A model generated the notes under the pieces. That model made no database searches. It worked only from the letters and a program-made list of their open reading frames with translations, and was not told where the DNA came from. The position numbers and the translations under genes were made by a program. A stretch of 64,000 bases of DNA from Ifrita kowaldi (Eukaryota; Chordata; Aves; Passeriformes; Cinclosomatidae): NCBI GenBank assembly GCA_013398055.1, contig VZRS01014568.1, positions 397,902 through 461,901 on the forward strand, in the 5' to 3' direction. Below are positions 14,101 to 27,229 of the stretch, piece after piece (the first letter of the stretch is position 1; each line of letters opens with the position of its first letter).

Positions 14101-14796
14101 GCACTGGTGGTAATGACCTTTAACCTGAAGGACATTTCTGGCCAAATGAACCGAATGAAGTTCTGTTACCCACCAAGGAGTTCAAATAGTTAAATAGTAT
14201 TATTTCATCTGCCTGACAAGTGACAGGGCATGTCCTGGGAGAAGGCATGTCATCTTGATGGAAACCCCTGATGTGTAAACAAAACTTGGTAACTCTATTG
14301 TCATGTTGATGATTACCCCACTTTCAGTTCTTCAAAGTCTTTGAGAGTTTTTTTGGCCTGATGTTTTCAGTGCTTTATTTTTTCTGAGGTGGCTAAACAA
14401 TTGTGTTACTTAGAGGGGGTTTTTTGTTTATTTGGTTGGTTTTGTTCTACATTTTTAAGTTCAGATCTCTCAATGATTATTCTGTTTAAGTCTGATTGTC
14501 TTTGAGGCATTAGAAGTTTAGTGAGTTCTGATTCTGTCTTGCCTGTCTCCCTCGCAGCCAACAGTAGTTTTTTGCTATTTCAATGGCATTCTTTTCAAAG
14601 TACAGCAAATGAAGTACAGTAGATGGAGAAAATACAGAACTGCCCATGTAAATATAGCTTTGCATTATTACATTTCCTTTCTTACATATCATTTGGTTTC
14701 CTATGATAGAACATCAGTTTCACTGTGGTGAGTTTTATGTAATTTTGTTCTTACATCATATAATTTTTGGTTAGTCATTTTACTTTCTTCTTCTAG
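8179..14796 (+). other. PTPN4 intron, 6.6 kb
   Basis: AT-rich intron with scattered short open frames and no recognisable exon. A somewhat more complex block at about 8690-9000 might be an old interspersed repeat, but I could not name it. Nothing else stood out. Confidence 0.6.
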
Positions 14797-14931
14797 ATCC
14801 CCCAGTAAACCCTTGGCACGGAAATTAATGAGTGGGATGGATTGGGAAGTAGTGAGTAGGAACTCGCTGTCCGATGATAGGCTAGAAACACAGAGCCTCC
14901 CGTCACGGTCTCCACCTGGAACCCCAAATCA
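14797..14931 (+). CDS. PTPN4: PTPN4 window exon 3: Ser/Pro-rich linker, part 1
   Basis: This exon encodes about residues 354-399, beginning SPSKPLARKLM and including DWEVVSRNSLSDDRLETQ and SRSPPGTPNH (the last His codon is completed by exon 4). It is the start of the flexible linker between the FERM and PDZ domains, rich in Ser and Pro with basic residues. SPP and GTP sites of this sort are typical proline-directed phosphorylation targets, which is inference here. The acceptor is TTCTTCTAG and the donor is CA|GTGAGT. Confidence 0.94.
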
Positions 14932-16161
14932 GTGAGTAGCATCAAATGTCTCCCTAGAAATGACTCTCTACCTCTAATGTGAGTGACCTGCTTGTGTCAT
15001 AAAAGGATTAATGTGTTATGTATACAAATAGCTTCAAAAATTCTGTGCCAAATGATTCTCTGTAACACGTACCTTCAGATAAAAATAAGTATTTAGGGGT
15101 GAGCTTTAGGTGCTTCTCCCTTGACCTATAAAAAGTTTAAGATGTATCACACTACCCTAAATTTGAGAGCTTGAGTTTTCTCAAGTACAGTTAAAATTAA
15201 GTTATTAATTTGGTTAAAAAAAAGACCCTGATGATAAAATCTGTGTGATATTTTAAAAATAATTTATTTTGGTTAATACCACCTTTTAAAACATTAGGGA
15301 AAATTACTTAATTGGAAATCCTTGCAGGTTTATTCCTCTCATTTTTTCTGCCTTTCCTTTCCATGTCCACTCTTTTCACATGATAGAGCCTTCTGTTTTA
15401 AGTTAGTGAAAAAACATTCCTGATTTCTCTTGGAAGGTGACCAATTTTCTCAGTGTGCTGCAACTGGCTTAAGAATCAGTATTACTCAATTTTGTATTGC
15501 ATAAATGAGAAGATTTTAAGATTCTGCAGCATATTATTCACAAGATTAATGTTGTAAATATATGTAGCATTTAAAAATTACTGAAAAATTGTGTAATAAT
15601 GATGCTTAAAGCATAACAAGCTTAATCATGCATGTTTAAAAAAATTTTAATATTGTTGTGCTAGTTTTCAAGTGGGAAAATACTGGATTCCAGAAATGAT
15701 AAGACTCTCAGTAGAAAGCTTATGATTCGTCATGGGGAAGATGCAGGGGATAAATTGTTCATCTTAATGAATTCAGGTCAAGTTCTGCCATGAGCAGAGC
15801 CAGGATTTGCCTTCTTGGGAATCCATTTTTCTTCTTGTTGACTGGGCTGTCAGCTTGTTCATTGGACCATAATGATTTCAGGCTTCTTTAATTAAAAGTA
15901 AATAAATTTTTTAAATAGCCCTTAGTGTTTATTAAAATAATTTTTGAACACTTAAAAAAATAAAATAATGAAATTACCTTTCTATCAGACAACATAATTG
16001 TTTCAGTGATTTTTGAAATTTTAATAAAAATATGTGTATAAACATGGGCTTCCACTGAGACAAAATAATATTTTTAGCATCCCATTTTAGTGGGTGGTAT
16101 CAGAAATGTAGATTAACAAGAATGTTCATGTCACACTGCGCTGCTCTGCTTTCCCTCTTAG
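14932..16161 (+). other. PTPN4 intron, 1.2 kb
   Basis: AT-rich; I see no feature in it beyond splice sites. Confidence 0.6.
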
Positions 16162-16320
16162 TCGCAACTCTGCCTTCACTCAAGAAGGAGCCCGGTTACG
16201 ACCCTCCTCAGTTGGACATTTAGTGGATCATGTGGTTCACACCTCCCCGAGTGAAGTCTTTGTAAATCACAGATCTCCATCTTCCACCCAGGCCAACAGC
16301 ATCATACTGGAATCATCCCC
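16162..16320 (+). CDS. PTPN4: PTPN4 window exon 4: Ser/Pro-rich linker, part 2
   Basis: This exon encodes about residues 399-452, including RNSAFTQEGARLRPSSVGH, a segment with HTSPSEVFVNHRSPSSTQ, and ANSIILESSP at its end. It continues the disordered FERM-PDZ linker with repeated SP and SS pairs. The acceptor is CCTCTTAG at 16154-16161 and the donor is CC|GTAAGT. It enters and leaves in phase 2 (159 nt, 53 codons' worth). The start is fixed by the acceptor and by continuity with the preceding exon. Confidence 0.94.
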
Positions 16321-19300
16321 GTAAGTTCTGCTCTTACCACGCCGCTGCAGGGCTTCTGAAGAGAAGTCAGAAATCTTGGCCTTGAAGAATTTATTGTTAA
16401 ATATGGGGTCAGGGAGAGCCAGGCAATTTAATACAAAGGTGGCTGTTATTTAGGGAGTATTAGTATAGGTCTTACTGTGAGAAAGAACTAGATGATCCAG
16501 AACTGAAGGCCTGTAGCTGACATACTCCAGGTTCAGGATCACAATACCATCCCCACCGACCCAAGTTGTGGGTTTGCTGTAATGCGACCGTCAGTGTCTG
16601 GATGTGGAAGCAAAAGTTGGGTTTTTGGTAGAATCGAAGAAAAGTTTTAATTCCCACGAGTTTGGAAATGTTGCTTTTTGTCAAGGCACGGAAGTATGAG
16701 TGAGAATATGAGCTTTACAAACTATGTAGCCAAAATACCTTTTTGGCACTGCAGCATTTGGACATTGCTGGTGTATTTTGTATATTGTTACAGAGTTTAT
16801 TTTTTTAATATGACACTATCAGGCTTCTTTTTTTTTTCTTTCTGTTATGCTGAAAATTCTTTGTACTGTAAGCTTACTTGCTCTAAGATATAGTGGACAA
16901 AATAAAAACTATTAACTTGTATTTGGTCCAGAAGGAAGACAAACAAAAAACCACATTGAGTTATTCAAAGATACTGAAATACTCAATAAATTTTGCTCAG
17001 AGTACAGATTAGTTGGGAAAAAAGGTGCAATGTATACCATTTTATCACTGCCACTGTACCCTCTTAGTATAGCTATACATGTAATGCCAGACATGCCCTC
17101 ATAATTCTGTACAATCTCTGTTAGCAGGGAAATTGTGCAACCGCTTTCGAAACCATTTGAGGACAGCAAATACCTAATTACATGTTTATAAACAAATGGT
17201 ATATTTCAGGAAAGATGACTCTGAGCAGCTATTTAAACACAGTTTTAAAACCTTGCTAAGACTGTACTTTCAGTTTTAACAACTGTGTGTAATTTTTAGG
17301 AGGGCAATAGGATACAAAGTTGTTTAAGTTTTATAAAATATCACATGACTCATTTTACAATAGGCTACAATCGTTACAATTTGACCCTCAGCTAGTTATT
17401 TAACTTTCAGGGTTATGTAATAGTAATTTGACCTAATAATATAAATTCTCCCTTTTTTTGGTGGACTTTTTAACCTATTCACATGTCAAAGGACTTTCAG
17501 AACTGGGACACTTCTGAATCTTTTCTCATATTAGAGTTTTGTTGTCCAAAGGCCACACAGGGTCAGGTTCCTTCTGTTCCAAGACTTCCAACTGAAGTCA
17601 GTTATGGGAAACCCTTACTGAATGGCAGAATGATACAGTGAAGTAAGCACCAGTCTTAAATACTCTCTTTTATTCATATGCCTTTACTCTAATCTGTACA
17701 AGATCTTCCTGAGTGTTCTTAGGATTTGTTTATTTAGTGTTTGATTTCTTGAGTAAGTCACCATAGAAATAAGTCTTAGAAAGAGAGGAAGTGGTTTTGT
17801 ACATTAGTTGTGCAACTCCAGCTGGGTTTTTTTAAATGGTTTTGTGCTTTTTATGCCCAAGCAGAAAAAGTTTTGCTCTTCCATCACCAAGTGTTAGGGG
17901 TTCAGTTTTTGAGTGTTTTCCTCTTGTTGGAAGCTTAAAAATGAAATTTAATATCCCAGTATGGATCTCTAGTATAAGATATTTTTAAGAATGAGGATGT
18001 TGACTGTCAAAAATATATGAACCCCATTAAGGTCTTTTGAAGGTTTAGGTGATGTTGTTGATCAAAGATTTGACATTTATGAAGGAAAGTAGTTGACATG
18101 AAGTTAATATTAGGTATATCATTTTAAATTATACTGTTCTACTGTCCAAAAAGCTATGTCTTAACCAATTTGACCTTTCTGGCTGAAAAGATTTGAGTAG
18201 TCCAGGTGCTAATTTGTCAGAAACCTTTATTTATTGGTCAAATTTATATGTGTGAAAAAGGGGGACTAACCTGACTGGCAATGGCTTCAGTGATCAGTTT
18301 GGAATCAACATAGCAAAAGAAATTAACAATTTCCATGCAGTTCAGAAGGATATTATAGCTTAGCTAATACAACCTTTAACTGCACATCTTTTCTCCATCT
18401 GCATGTCCTATTCAAAACTAAATACAGGGATTCGTGCGTGTAGTTCCCTGAGGTAATTATAACCTCAAATTCCAAGAGCACGTGATAAGTGTTTAGTTTA
18501 ATAAATTCATGGGGGTGTGTATGAAACTTTTGCTAAATATATTAAAAAGATCAGACCGGATATCTGTAACAAAAATACCCAAAGCTTGCTAGTGCCAGGG
18601 TTTGTGTGTTATTTTATTATTATGTAAATTGCTGAATTCAGTAACAGAGAGCTGCTTTGCCTGCAAAATAGGCTGCTTTCACTGCCATTGTCTGAGCATT
18701 CATAAGGAAATTCAAAGCTGACTGGGCAAATATAAAGCAGTGAAGTTTATGCCCAGGGCTTGATTGTTAGTTCTCACAATTCATTATGCTAATATGTTAC
18801 AGTACTTGCATTGCTGCTTGTAAAGTGCTCATTTAAGTAACTTTTCAAATCTTTTCTATAAGTTTGTGTGTTTGGTAGGAATTTATTTGTGTTTGTTGAC
18901 ATGTATGTACAGACATCTAGTTAAATATAAGATCCATCTTCTACTTTTATCGGAATAACTTCTTCTGTGTTTCTATTCAGTTTTCTGTTCCTTTTTTTCT
19001 TTGGTTTAAAACTCTCAGGAGTAATTGTTTGCAGGAAAACTAAAAGGCTGAGTAATCTGTGCTGGCCAGACTTGAATGAATGAATGCATAGGCAGCTAAA
19101 AATCTCTGGGTGACCTTTGTAAGTCAATGTCTAAATAGTTTATAGCTGCCTTGCAGATTTGTTTAGCAAATGTTGACAATCATCATATTTTTCTCTCCAC
19201 AAAAATGAATTTAGAAAAGCTGCTTATCTTGAAAAATGAAATGTGCTTTTTTCTGTTACTTGCATTGAAAAGTGTTAAGAAATACTATTTTTCTTCCCAA

Positions 19301-20804
19301 GTGTGTTTTGAACATGAGGTTCTTCAGACATCAGACTGAATAATTAGTACTTTTTTTTTCTTTTAACACTTCATGAAAAAAATATTTTCTGAAAGTTGAA
19401 ATTAAGCAGAAAAATAGAGAAAGATATTGTTGGGATCTTTTCAAATGTGCTGTTTTCGTAGACTGACAAAAATGTTACCAGTTTTGTTTTCTAAGAATAT
19501 CGACTAATTTTTTTAAAACTGAAGCAGAAAATGTTTGGCATTTCAAAGTGTAGTGTTCTATTTCCCAGCTTTCATGTTTTGTGAAAGAGGTTCATCCTTT
19601 TTTTTTTCTGAAATCACTATACTCAGTTTTGCTCAGATTTTTTTTATTTTAGAGCATGTATCTGGGAAGTGCCTTTCTTGAATTGCATAGAGACAAATTA
19701 TATGGTATGGAGTTTGATGTGTACCTTAGGTTTTCTGATTTGCATCAACTTGAACTGTTTTGCAGTCTCACCCTGGGAGTCTTGCCCTGCTAACAGTTCA
19801 CTGAAGCGGGACCACTAAATGCAGTAGAGCTGCTCACGTGGCTACCTGTGTGTTTTGGAGGGAGTTATGTGATGAGTTACCACTACAGCTTGCTGATAAT
19901 GAAAGGAGCAGTGTCCTGGTTTTGCTTCTGGGGGTGTCCTTCCCTCCCTGCATGGTGGTCACTCCGGAGATAAACCAGAGGGCCCAGGCTTGTCCAAAAA
20001 GTCAGTGCATTTTTTGTTGCTTGTTGTAAGCTGCCTTAGCCAAGGGAGGAGCACCAGTTCTTCAAGGAAGCAGCCAGGGATGTGGGTGAAAGAACAGACA
20101 CCCCCATTTTTCGTGGTAGCATTCTCTTTAGATTTAGCTATAACCTGTAGCTTCATTCATGATGGTTTATGGATCTGGTTTCAGTGGGCTGTTGTCTGGA
20201 ATGGTTAAATGACTTAATAGCACCTTTTAGTGGGGTGCCTGTGGAGGACGACGTATCCTGCTGGTATTTAGAAACTGGCATTCAAACCAAGTTAATGGGA
20301 ACTGTGAGCTAGCTGCCCTTTTGAGCCTTTCCAAATGTTCTTCTTAATTCTTAAATATAAATCCATATAATGAAAGATGAATCATATATTTTATGTAATA
20401 CAAATTACACAGTTAAGCTTTTATTCCAAAAGGACTAAGAAAAGGAAATTCTCCATATTATACGAAAACACAGAGAACATTTTTATTAATCTAGAATAGA
20501 GTGCTTGCAGATCAGAAGTAGTGGGTTAAGCATGCTAAAACCATTTTTTAAAAAGGTCATAGGTAAAAGATGAACTTGCTGGTTCTCTGTATGGTTGCTT
20601 GTCAAGAAAAATGCTGCAACAGGTACAAACATAGACTGCCAATATATTCTACTGCACTACATTTTTGAGGTTCTAAAAATGCATTCAGATATTCATGTCT
20701 CAAACTCTTGAGTTTCTTCCAACGTTTTCAGTTTATTTGCAACCCTGAAAGAACTGTCAATATCTCATGATTGTTCCACTTCATACTTCTATTTTGGTAT
20801 TTAG
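16321..20804 (+). other. PTPN4 intron, 4.5 kb
   Basis: AT-rich with many T-runs. A less AT-rich block at about 19790-20270 has no protein similarity that I can recognise. No repeat was identified with confidence. Confidence 0.6.
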
Positions 20805-20964
20805 ATCTCAAGAGACTCCTATAGATGGGCAGCCTCCAGCGTTACCACCCAAACAATTTAAAAAGAACAGTTGGAACCAAATTCATCATTCACACTCACA
20901 GCAAGAACTGGATAACCATATTAATGAAACATTTGATGTTCCTGCATCACCTGAAAAATCCACT
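20805..20964 (+). CDS. PTPN4: PTPN4 window exon 5: linker with proline-rich motif
   Basis: This exon encodes about residues 452-505. It starts SQETPIDGQPPALPPKQFKK, contains NQIHHSHSQQELDNHINE, and ends FDVPASPEKST at a codon boundary. PPALPPKQ resembles a class II SH3-binding motif (PxxPxK). This is a pattern match only. The acceptor is GGTATTTAG and the donor is ACT|GTAAGT. The reading frame stays open for about 270 nt past the donor, but that sequence has no PTPN4 similarity and is intron. Confidence 0.94.
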
Positions 20965-23823
20965 GTAAGTTTTTTGATCCATTTGAACCATTCTGCTTTT
21001 TATCAGAATGATAGTCTTGTTTTATATCAGCTTGGTTCTGAGGCATTTCAGAGCTGCTGTGCTTGTGCATTACCTTGCAGCCTTTTTGTTATCCATACTG
21101 TCCCTTCGCTGGCTCCTGCTGGTTTTTGCACCTGCTGGAGTAGTGCTTTGTCAGTTGAGAACAAATCACTATATTGGGATGGTTATGCAAACATTTTGAG
21201 CATTAGCTTTTCAGCACATGCAGAATTTTCTACCTAACCTCTTCTTTGAGAAGTCATTTGCCATCGATTTTAAAGAAGACACTGCAGGTGTTTAATCTGG
21301 CTTTAGCTAAAAGGCTAAACCTGAGAATGCCTACCAGCTTCTAGAGCGGTTTTATTCAGAGAGGCGTCTTGAGTCTGGTTGCATTTCTCACCAGAATTTC
21401 CAAGAAAGAGGCTATCAAGATGCCTGTGACAGCAAATATAAAAATATGAGCAAAACGTTCTTTTTCCACAATCAAGCATGTGTGAGATGAGTAAGGTAGT
21501 CAGTTGATTGTCTGACTGAGGTGAGATCTCCCTGTTTTGTCCTTCCAGAAGTTTTCCAGGTTTCTTGATTTTATACTGATGTGGGACAAGAAACATGTTG
21601 CAGGATGGGAAAATGGTTTAACATCCAGATGTAGCAAATGCTATGTAAACAGTTTTGTCAACCTCCAGCATTCTAAATTTTGAGTCACCTCCCCAAACTG
21701 ATATTTAGAAATGCCTTAGTTTATTTTATTTGCATTCTGTAAACCTAGGGTGTTCTCTCAGGCCTTATAACAAAGTTAAGATTCCCATAAAACTGCTGTT
21801 TAATTTCATAGCTGGGGTTTTAATAAAAGACTCAAAACTGAAACTTTTAAATTTTTGAGTGTTTTGGGAATGTTGTAAAAATTTTTGCTTTAATTAAATA
21901 GTGAAACAGAATTTGTAACAGCTTTGTCTTCAGCCAGTGCTTACCTGAGTCACATTAAAGTACTGTTTTATTTTGAAAGATAACACTATTTTAGTCATCA
22001 AGTTTTTCTGTCCTGTATTCAGTTATCTTTACCAAATTGACAAAAATAACTTTCAGTTGTTTTTTTAACTCCTTTTAGTGCTGCAAAACCAACACAGCTG
22101 CGTGAATGAGATTGTTTTTTTTCTCTGTGCACTGTCAGTGTGATTGTTTGCTTGCTCCAGTGGGACACATTTATGCAGTCTCGCTGAAGGCAGCACAGTG
22201 TTGTAATTGAACATCTAATTTGGTCTGCTGATGACTTTTTATTTTGGGAATTACAGAAGAAGGAGCATAACATGATTGACATTTTGGAATGTTGCTTTTC
22301 TGACCAGAATTCAGGTTCCTGCACCACTAAAGTCTGCTGTTCCATCTCAAATATTTCAAAAACCCCTCACCATTTTCACTACATAAAGCTACTGAATTTC
22401 CTTTGTCTGTTGCATGTATGGAGAGTCTGTGTATAAAGGTAATAGGACATAAATGGGAATGACAGCTTTTTACTCCATCTGCAGTCCCTAAGTATCCATT
22501 CTGAGAATGTCAGAAGTATTTGAAAACAGGTGTGGCCAAAGTCCCTTCAGTCAAACACATTAATGATGGTATACAGTGCTCTCTGCGCATTTTTCATTAT
22601 AAACTTCTGCTCAAAACAGCATCTTAAAGCAGGAAATCAGTATTTCCTTTCTGTCTGGGGAATGCAGTGGCACAAAAGCTGCCAAACACTGCAGGTGAGC
22701 ACTTGGTTGATGTTCATTGTGTCTGATCCCCCATGCCAGTGAGCATAGGCTGAAATGATTGGCATATGATCAGGCTTCCTAAGACCCTTCCTTCTTATTA
22801 GCATTTCTTGAGCCATTACTTTCCTTTCCCTAATTTTCCACTTTCTCATTACTATGAATGCATTTGGCAAATTTTGTTTTGTTTTAACCAAGAACAGAAG
22901 ACACCTGCAATTGAGTTAACTTTTAATGAGCCAAGTTGTGCAGACTTCTTTAACCTAGTGAAACTCCAGGTTCTGAACTTTCTTACATATAAAAATATTT
23001 GCTTTTCTAAGTTTGCTTTTTATTTTTCTGAGTATGAGTTTTATGCTTTGCTGTAACTGGTAGCATTGAAAACTTCCTTGAAACACATTTCTTTATTACT
23101 TTGCATCCTCACTGTAGGAACTATGGAAATACTAGCTAATGTTCAGTCTGTGAAATAAATGAAGATGGCAACCAACTAAAAATCACTTTAATGCACTAAG
23201 CTGGTATTTTTCAGGTTAAAAAGACATCTAGTATTCCTCAGTTTATTGGTATTTTCTTCAACAGTGTTGTTGTGATCCAAATAAAAACAAGAAGAACGCA
23301 GCTAAAATTTTCAGAGTTGAATCAATGCAGAGCATGTCTCACCTCATACTGCACTACAGTGGAAAGGGAGTAAGGGATAGGTTACCAAGATTTCGTTCCT
23401 TACTACTGGCATGTTGCTGTTAATAGAAACAAAAGGACACCTTCAATTATCTTCCTTTTCATTGTATTACTTTCTTACAGCAGCTTTTCACTGTAGTCTT
23501 AATTAAAATGAATTTAAGAAGTTTCCATTTAGTAAACTGTTTTTCTTAGAGTTTTGAAGCCAGGTAGTCTTTTCTAATATTATTTCTTACTTTGAGGTTG
23601 CTTTGACAGAGCACACCTTTAACTTAGTTATGTCTAAGACTCTTAAAGGTGCAATTTTTCCCTTTTATGCAAACCCAAGATGTTTGTGTTATTTCTTGAT
23701 GTTTTCTCAAGTGTCCTGGAGCAATTATTTGATGAGGAAACTGCAGAATTATTAGATACAATATCCTCAAAGTCTAACTGTGAACAAAATACATACTAAT
23801 ATAATATCACTTTTGTCTACTAG
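20965..23823 (+). other. PTPN4 intron, 2.9 kb
   Basis: The frame of the preceding exon stays open to about 21235 by chance. The protein there does not resemble PTPN4. No other feature seen. Confidence 0.6.
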
Positions 23824-23907
23824 CCCAATGGTGGTGTCCCCCATGACAATCTTGTTATGATCAGAATGAAACCAGATGAGAATGGAAGGTTTGGCTTCAA
23901 TGTAAAG
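23824..23907 (+). CDS. PTPN4: PTPN4 window exon 6: start of PDZ domain
   Basis: This exon encodes 28 residues (about 506-533): PNGGVPHDNLVMIRMKPD followed by ENGRFGFNVK. The GRFGFNV stretch is the carboxylate-binding GLGF-type loop of the PDZ domain, here with FGF in place of the canonical core. That loop holds the C-terminus of partner proteins. The acceptor is CTACTAG and the donor is AAG|GTAACA, which lacks the usual G at +5 and is a weak site. The following intron is only 86 nt, so splicing may work by intron definition. Confidence 0.93.
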
Positions 23908-23993
23908 GTAACAGTACATCTATTCCTTGCACGTTTATTAAGGTTATTTTTTTGACATTTGGGATTTATTACTAATTTGATTTGTTTTTATAG

Positions 23994-24050
23994 GGTGGAT
24001 ATGATCAGAAGATGCCGGTAATAGTGTCCAGGGTAGCTCCAGGAACACCT
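23994..24050 (+). CDS. PTPN4: PTPN4 window exon 7: PDZ core
   Basis: This exon of 57 nt encodes GGYDQKMPVIVSRVAPGTP (about residues 534-552), the central strands of the PDZ domain. The V-x-P-G-T-P pattern matches the region just before the first PDZ helix (in many PDZ domains A-A-x-x-G). The acceptor is TTTATAG and the donor is CCT|GTAAGT. It enters and leaves in phase 0, so skipping it would keep frame but destroy the PDZ fold. Confidence 0.93.
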
Positions 24051-25425
24051 GTAAGTTACCAAAAAAGCAAACTTGGTAGCGGTATCTGTCTATCTTGAAG
24101 AATGTATTGAAAAATGATAAATTATTTCATAGCTGCCTATGAAATTAGTTTTTGCTATAACATTATCAGAACAAAGCAAGTTACGTGCAATAAGAATTTG
24201 ATGGGGCTGTATAATATATTTTTTAAAGTTCTTCAATCCTCAAAAGTATTTTTTTTCCTACTGAAACAAAGTTTAATTTCTGAAAATTATAGGGCATTAC
24301 AGATGCTCAGTATGCACTGGTACTTGAGCTGTGCCATCCTAAAAATACTTTTACTTTATTACTTTTTTTAGATACAGACATTCAGTAATTTCACATAAAT
24401 TACATATTGAAAAAGTGTTAAAAATAACTAAAATAGCAAATGTCTTACTTCAGTGACAGATGTAGCTGAGTAAAGCCAAGATGTAGATTAAAACCAGACA
24501 TTATGAATCATTCATCAGGTCTGATTGCGTGTTGTTACTGTTGTTTAGTGACTATAAGAGTGTCTTCTAACTAGGCACAATATTTGTCAATTTATTGCCA
24601 GAAATACTTACCTGGTATTGAACTGACTGGAGTCAGCTCTGTCTATACCTTTTAGAGTGGAGTTAACCATTTATTTGCTTATTTAAGAAGTACAGCTTTC
24701 TTTCTTTTGGGGGTTAGTTTTTTTGGGTGGTTTTTTGTTTGTTTTTTTTTTTTACTCTTGGAAACTATTGAAATGTTTGCCAAAATCACTGTTCTTGTAT
24801 CTTGTTAATTATTATCCCTGACATATTTACTAATGTGAATAATTTTGGCTTGAAGCATTCACTCTGTAGGGAGAAGATAGTTGGTGATGGCTTGTGCTCT
24901 CTCTTTTCTGCAATGATGTTTAGAGTGCAATTATAATAACAATTTTTATTACCTGATTCTTCTCTCTGGGATTACTGGAAGTTGTGCATTGTTTTTTTGC
25001 CATTACCATTGCAGTATTTTAGACCAGAAGCATTTAAGCCTGTGAAATTGATTTGGACAAGGTTTTGCCATGTTACTCCTGTCCCTTCAAAGATAAAAGC
25101 ATCCTGCTTTTTAATTGCCTATACAAAGTGTGATTCAAACAGAGGAGCTTTCTGCATCAGCTGAGGGGTAGAGTAACAGCTGCTGAAAGACGTTACAGTG
25201 CCAGTCACTTCCCAGCTGCAAATGCATTCCTTCATGGGAATGGCACTGCCTGTGTATTGTGTAACGTTTAGATTTATCATTTGAATACAGTGCAGCAACC
25301 ATAGCAACGGGGCTGTTAGAATTCAAGAGCCCAAGTATGGTTACTTTAAGTTGTTATTTTAAGGTAAGAAATTGGTAATGGCTTATGTTACAGATGGTTT
25401 TGTTTTTTTCCCCCCAACCTTGCAG
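24051..25425 (+). other. PTPN4 intron between PDZ exons
   Basis: AT-rich, with a G/T-rich low-complexity stretch at about 24708-24752. No feature beyond splice sites. Confidence 0.6.
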
Positions 25426-25582
25426 GCTGATCTCTGTGTCCCTCGTTTGAATGAAGGGGACCAGGTTGTGCTGATTAACGGCAGGGATATAGCAGAGCAT
25501 ACCCATGACCAAGTTGTAATGTTTATTAAAGCTAGCTGTGAGAGACACTCAGGGGAACTTGTGCTCCTTGTTCGACCCAATG
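25426..25582 (+). CDS. PTPN4: PTPN4 window exon 8: end of PDZ domain
   Basis: This exon encodes about residues 553-605: ADLCVPRLNEGDQVVLIN, then GRDIAEHTHDQVVMFIKA, then the end of the domain at LVLLVRPN. The GDQVVLINGRDI segment is the standard PDZ motif before the second helix. EHTHDQVVMFI is the alpha-B helix whose His contacts the partner's C-terminal residue -2 in class I PDZ domains. The acceptor is ACCTTGCAG and the donor is G|GTGAGT, leaving one base of an Ala codon. A longer open frame around it runs into intron on both sides. Confidence 0.95.
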
Positions 25583-27062
25583 GTGAGTGGCTTGTATATC
25601 ATAATTAAAAATAAAAAATCTACACCCTGCTCTCATTTTCTAACCTCCATTTTGTGTCCTGGGATGGAATGTTTAACCTGCAAGAAAGAACTTCCTTCCC
25701 TAAAAAGGAATTGCAACAACACTGTATAGATCCCATACTCTAAGGAGCTGTGTATAACTAGGTGTTGAAAACTAATAAAAAAGTCAGAGATCAAATATTT
25801 CTAACAGAGAGCTAATTTAAATTTTGTTCTCACTCTCATTGATAAAAATGTCCAGAAAGCTATATGGATATTGAATGTATTTAATGAGGTTATTGTTATT
25901 CCCTTAAGGAAAATTTAAAGCAAACACAAACAAAAAACCCCTCACCAAATATCCAGTGTTTGGATGACTTTGGAGGTCAATATATACAAAATCCTTCCAT
26001 ACCTTTTTAAAACAATCCAAAACCACTAGTAACATTTCTGCTTGAGGAGGCTTAGTTGAAGTGCTAAAATGCAGTCTAAATAAAAGCTTATGCAATGTAT
26101 TCACAAAACACACTGTTGGGTTGTAGCCAGCAGATAGGCACTGGATTTAATTCTGCTGCACCTCCTAACTATAGCAGAGTTGGAGAGGAAAAAGCAAAAT
26201 GAAAAATATCGATGTTTAATTGGAATAATTGAAATTACTTTTGCAGAGTACCTCATCCACCTTATAAAATTTTTTTCCGTTATTCACTAATTTGCACTCC
26301 CCATTTACATGTCCTATCATTCTGTGTGTAAGTTCTCTTGCAGCTTTTGTGGTCTTACTTTCTTTTTCAGACAAAATTATGAGCTTTGTTTGCAAGTTTG
26401 CTAAAACAAACTGTCTTTCCCTTAGTGTATTGACTATCTTTGTATTCTGGAGAAAAACATGCAAGCTGTAGAAGTGAGGAGTTGCCAGTTTCTCCTCCTT
26501 TGTAGTGATGTGATATAATTTAAAAAGAGGCTTTTGAACAGCACATTTCTCTGTTATATGTAGCAGAAGATTTCCGAGTTTACAGACAAGGCACATACAG
26601 AGCATTGATCGCTTTATAATGCCATGTATTAATGGAATTTTCTCAGGTGGTCTGCATGTCTTGCCCTAATTACTGAAGCCTAAAATGAGTTCTAAGTGAA
26701 TTTTAAGTAAAATGTAAATGCAGCTGCGATGACATCAGAGGCATGATGTGAGAATCTGAGAATAGGGAGTTACATCAGACAAGGCAGGGTATAACGTGAG
26801 TTTTGATCAAAATTTTAGCGGTCACTGATATGCTTTCACTTAAAGTTACTGTTACACCAAAACCAAAAGTTTTATTGTTGATTATAATGATCAGTAAAGA
26901 CTACTCGTCCTTGCTGATCAGGACTAAAATCAATGTGCTAATAAATATGTGGTTTTTTACAGGAGGAATGTGGTGGTTTTGCTGTTTTAAATAAATTACT
27001 TAGAGCTAACTTTAGTCAAACAGTATCTTCAGTCAGAGCATTCACACCTTTGCTTGTTCTAG
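25583..27062 (+). other. PTPN4 intron after the PDZ domain
   Basis: AT-rich. The minus-strand open frame of about 130 codons at 26216-26605 shows no recognisable protein and is taken as chance. Confidence 0.6.
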
Positions 27063-27229
27063 CTGTCTATGATGTTGTGGAAGAGAAGCTGGAGAGTGAG
27101 CCTGATTTTCAGTACATCCCTGAGAAATCTCCACTTGATGGTGTCCATCAAGATGATAATGCTCTGAGGGAATCCATGATTCAGCTAGCAGAGGGGCTTA
27201 TCACTGGAACTGTCTTGGCTCAGTTTGAT
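27063..27229 (+). CDS. PTPN4: PTPN4 window exon 9: PDZ-PTP linker and start of PTP domain
   Basis: This exon encodes about residues 605-660: AVYDVVEEKLESEPDFQY, then IPEKSPLDGVHQDDNALR, then ESMIQLAEGLITGTVLAQFD. The first part is the linker between the PDZ and catalytic domains, which in the human protein transmits PDZ inhibition of the phosphatase. The ESMIQLAEGL part begins the N-terminal helices of the PTP domain. The acceptor is TGTTCTAG and the donor is GAT|GTAAGT. The frame stays open past the donor to a stop after 27330, which is intron. Confidence 0.95.

Noticed and set aside
14824..14838. Possible small insertion (SGM) in the linker relative to mammalian PTPN4
   Set aside because: My memory of the mammalian sequence at this point is unsure, and the total length counts back exactly to the human catalytic residue numbers, so no net insertion is supported.
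20965..21237. Read-through of PTPN4 window exon 5 into the intron as an alternative C-terminus
   Set aside because: The exon ends at a strong GTAAGT donor and the next PTPN4 segment joins exactly at 23824. The read-through protein is not conserved as far as I can tell and is a chance extension.
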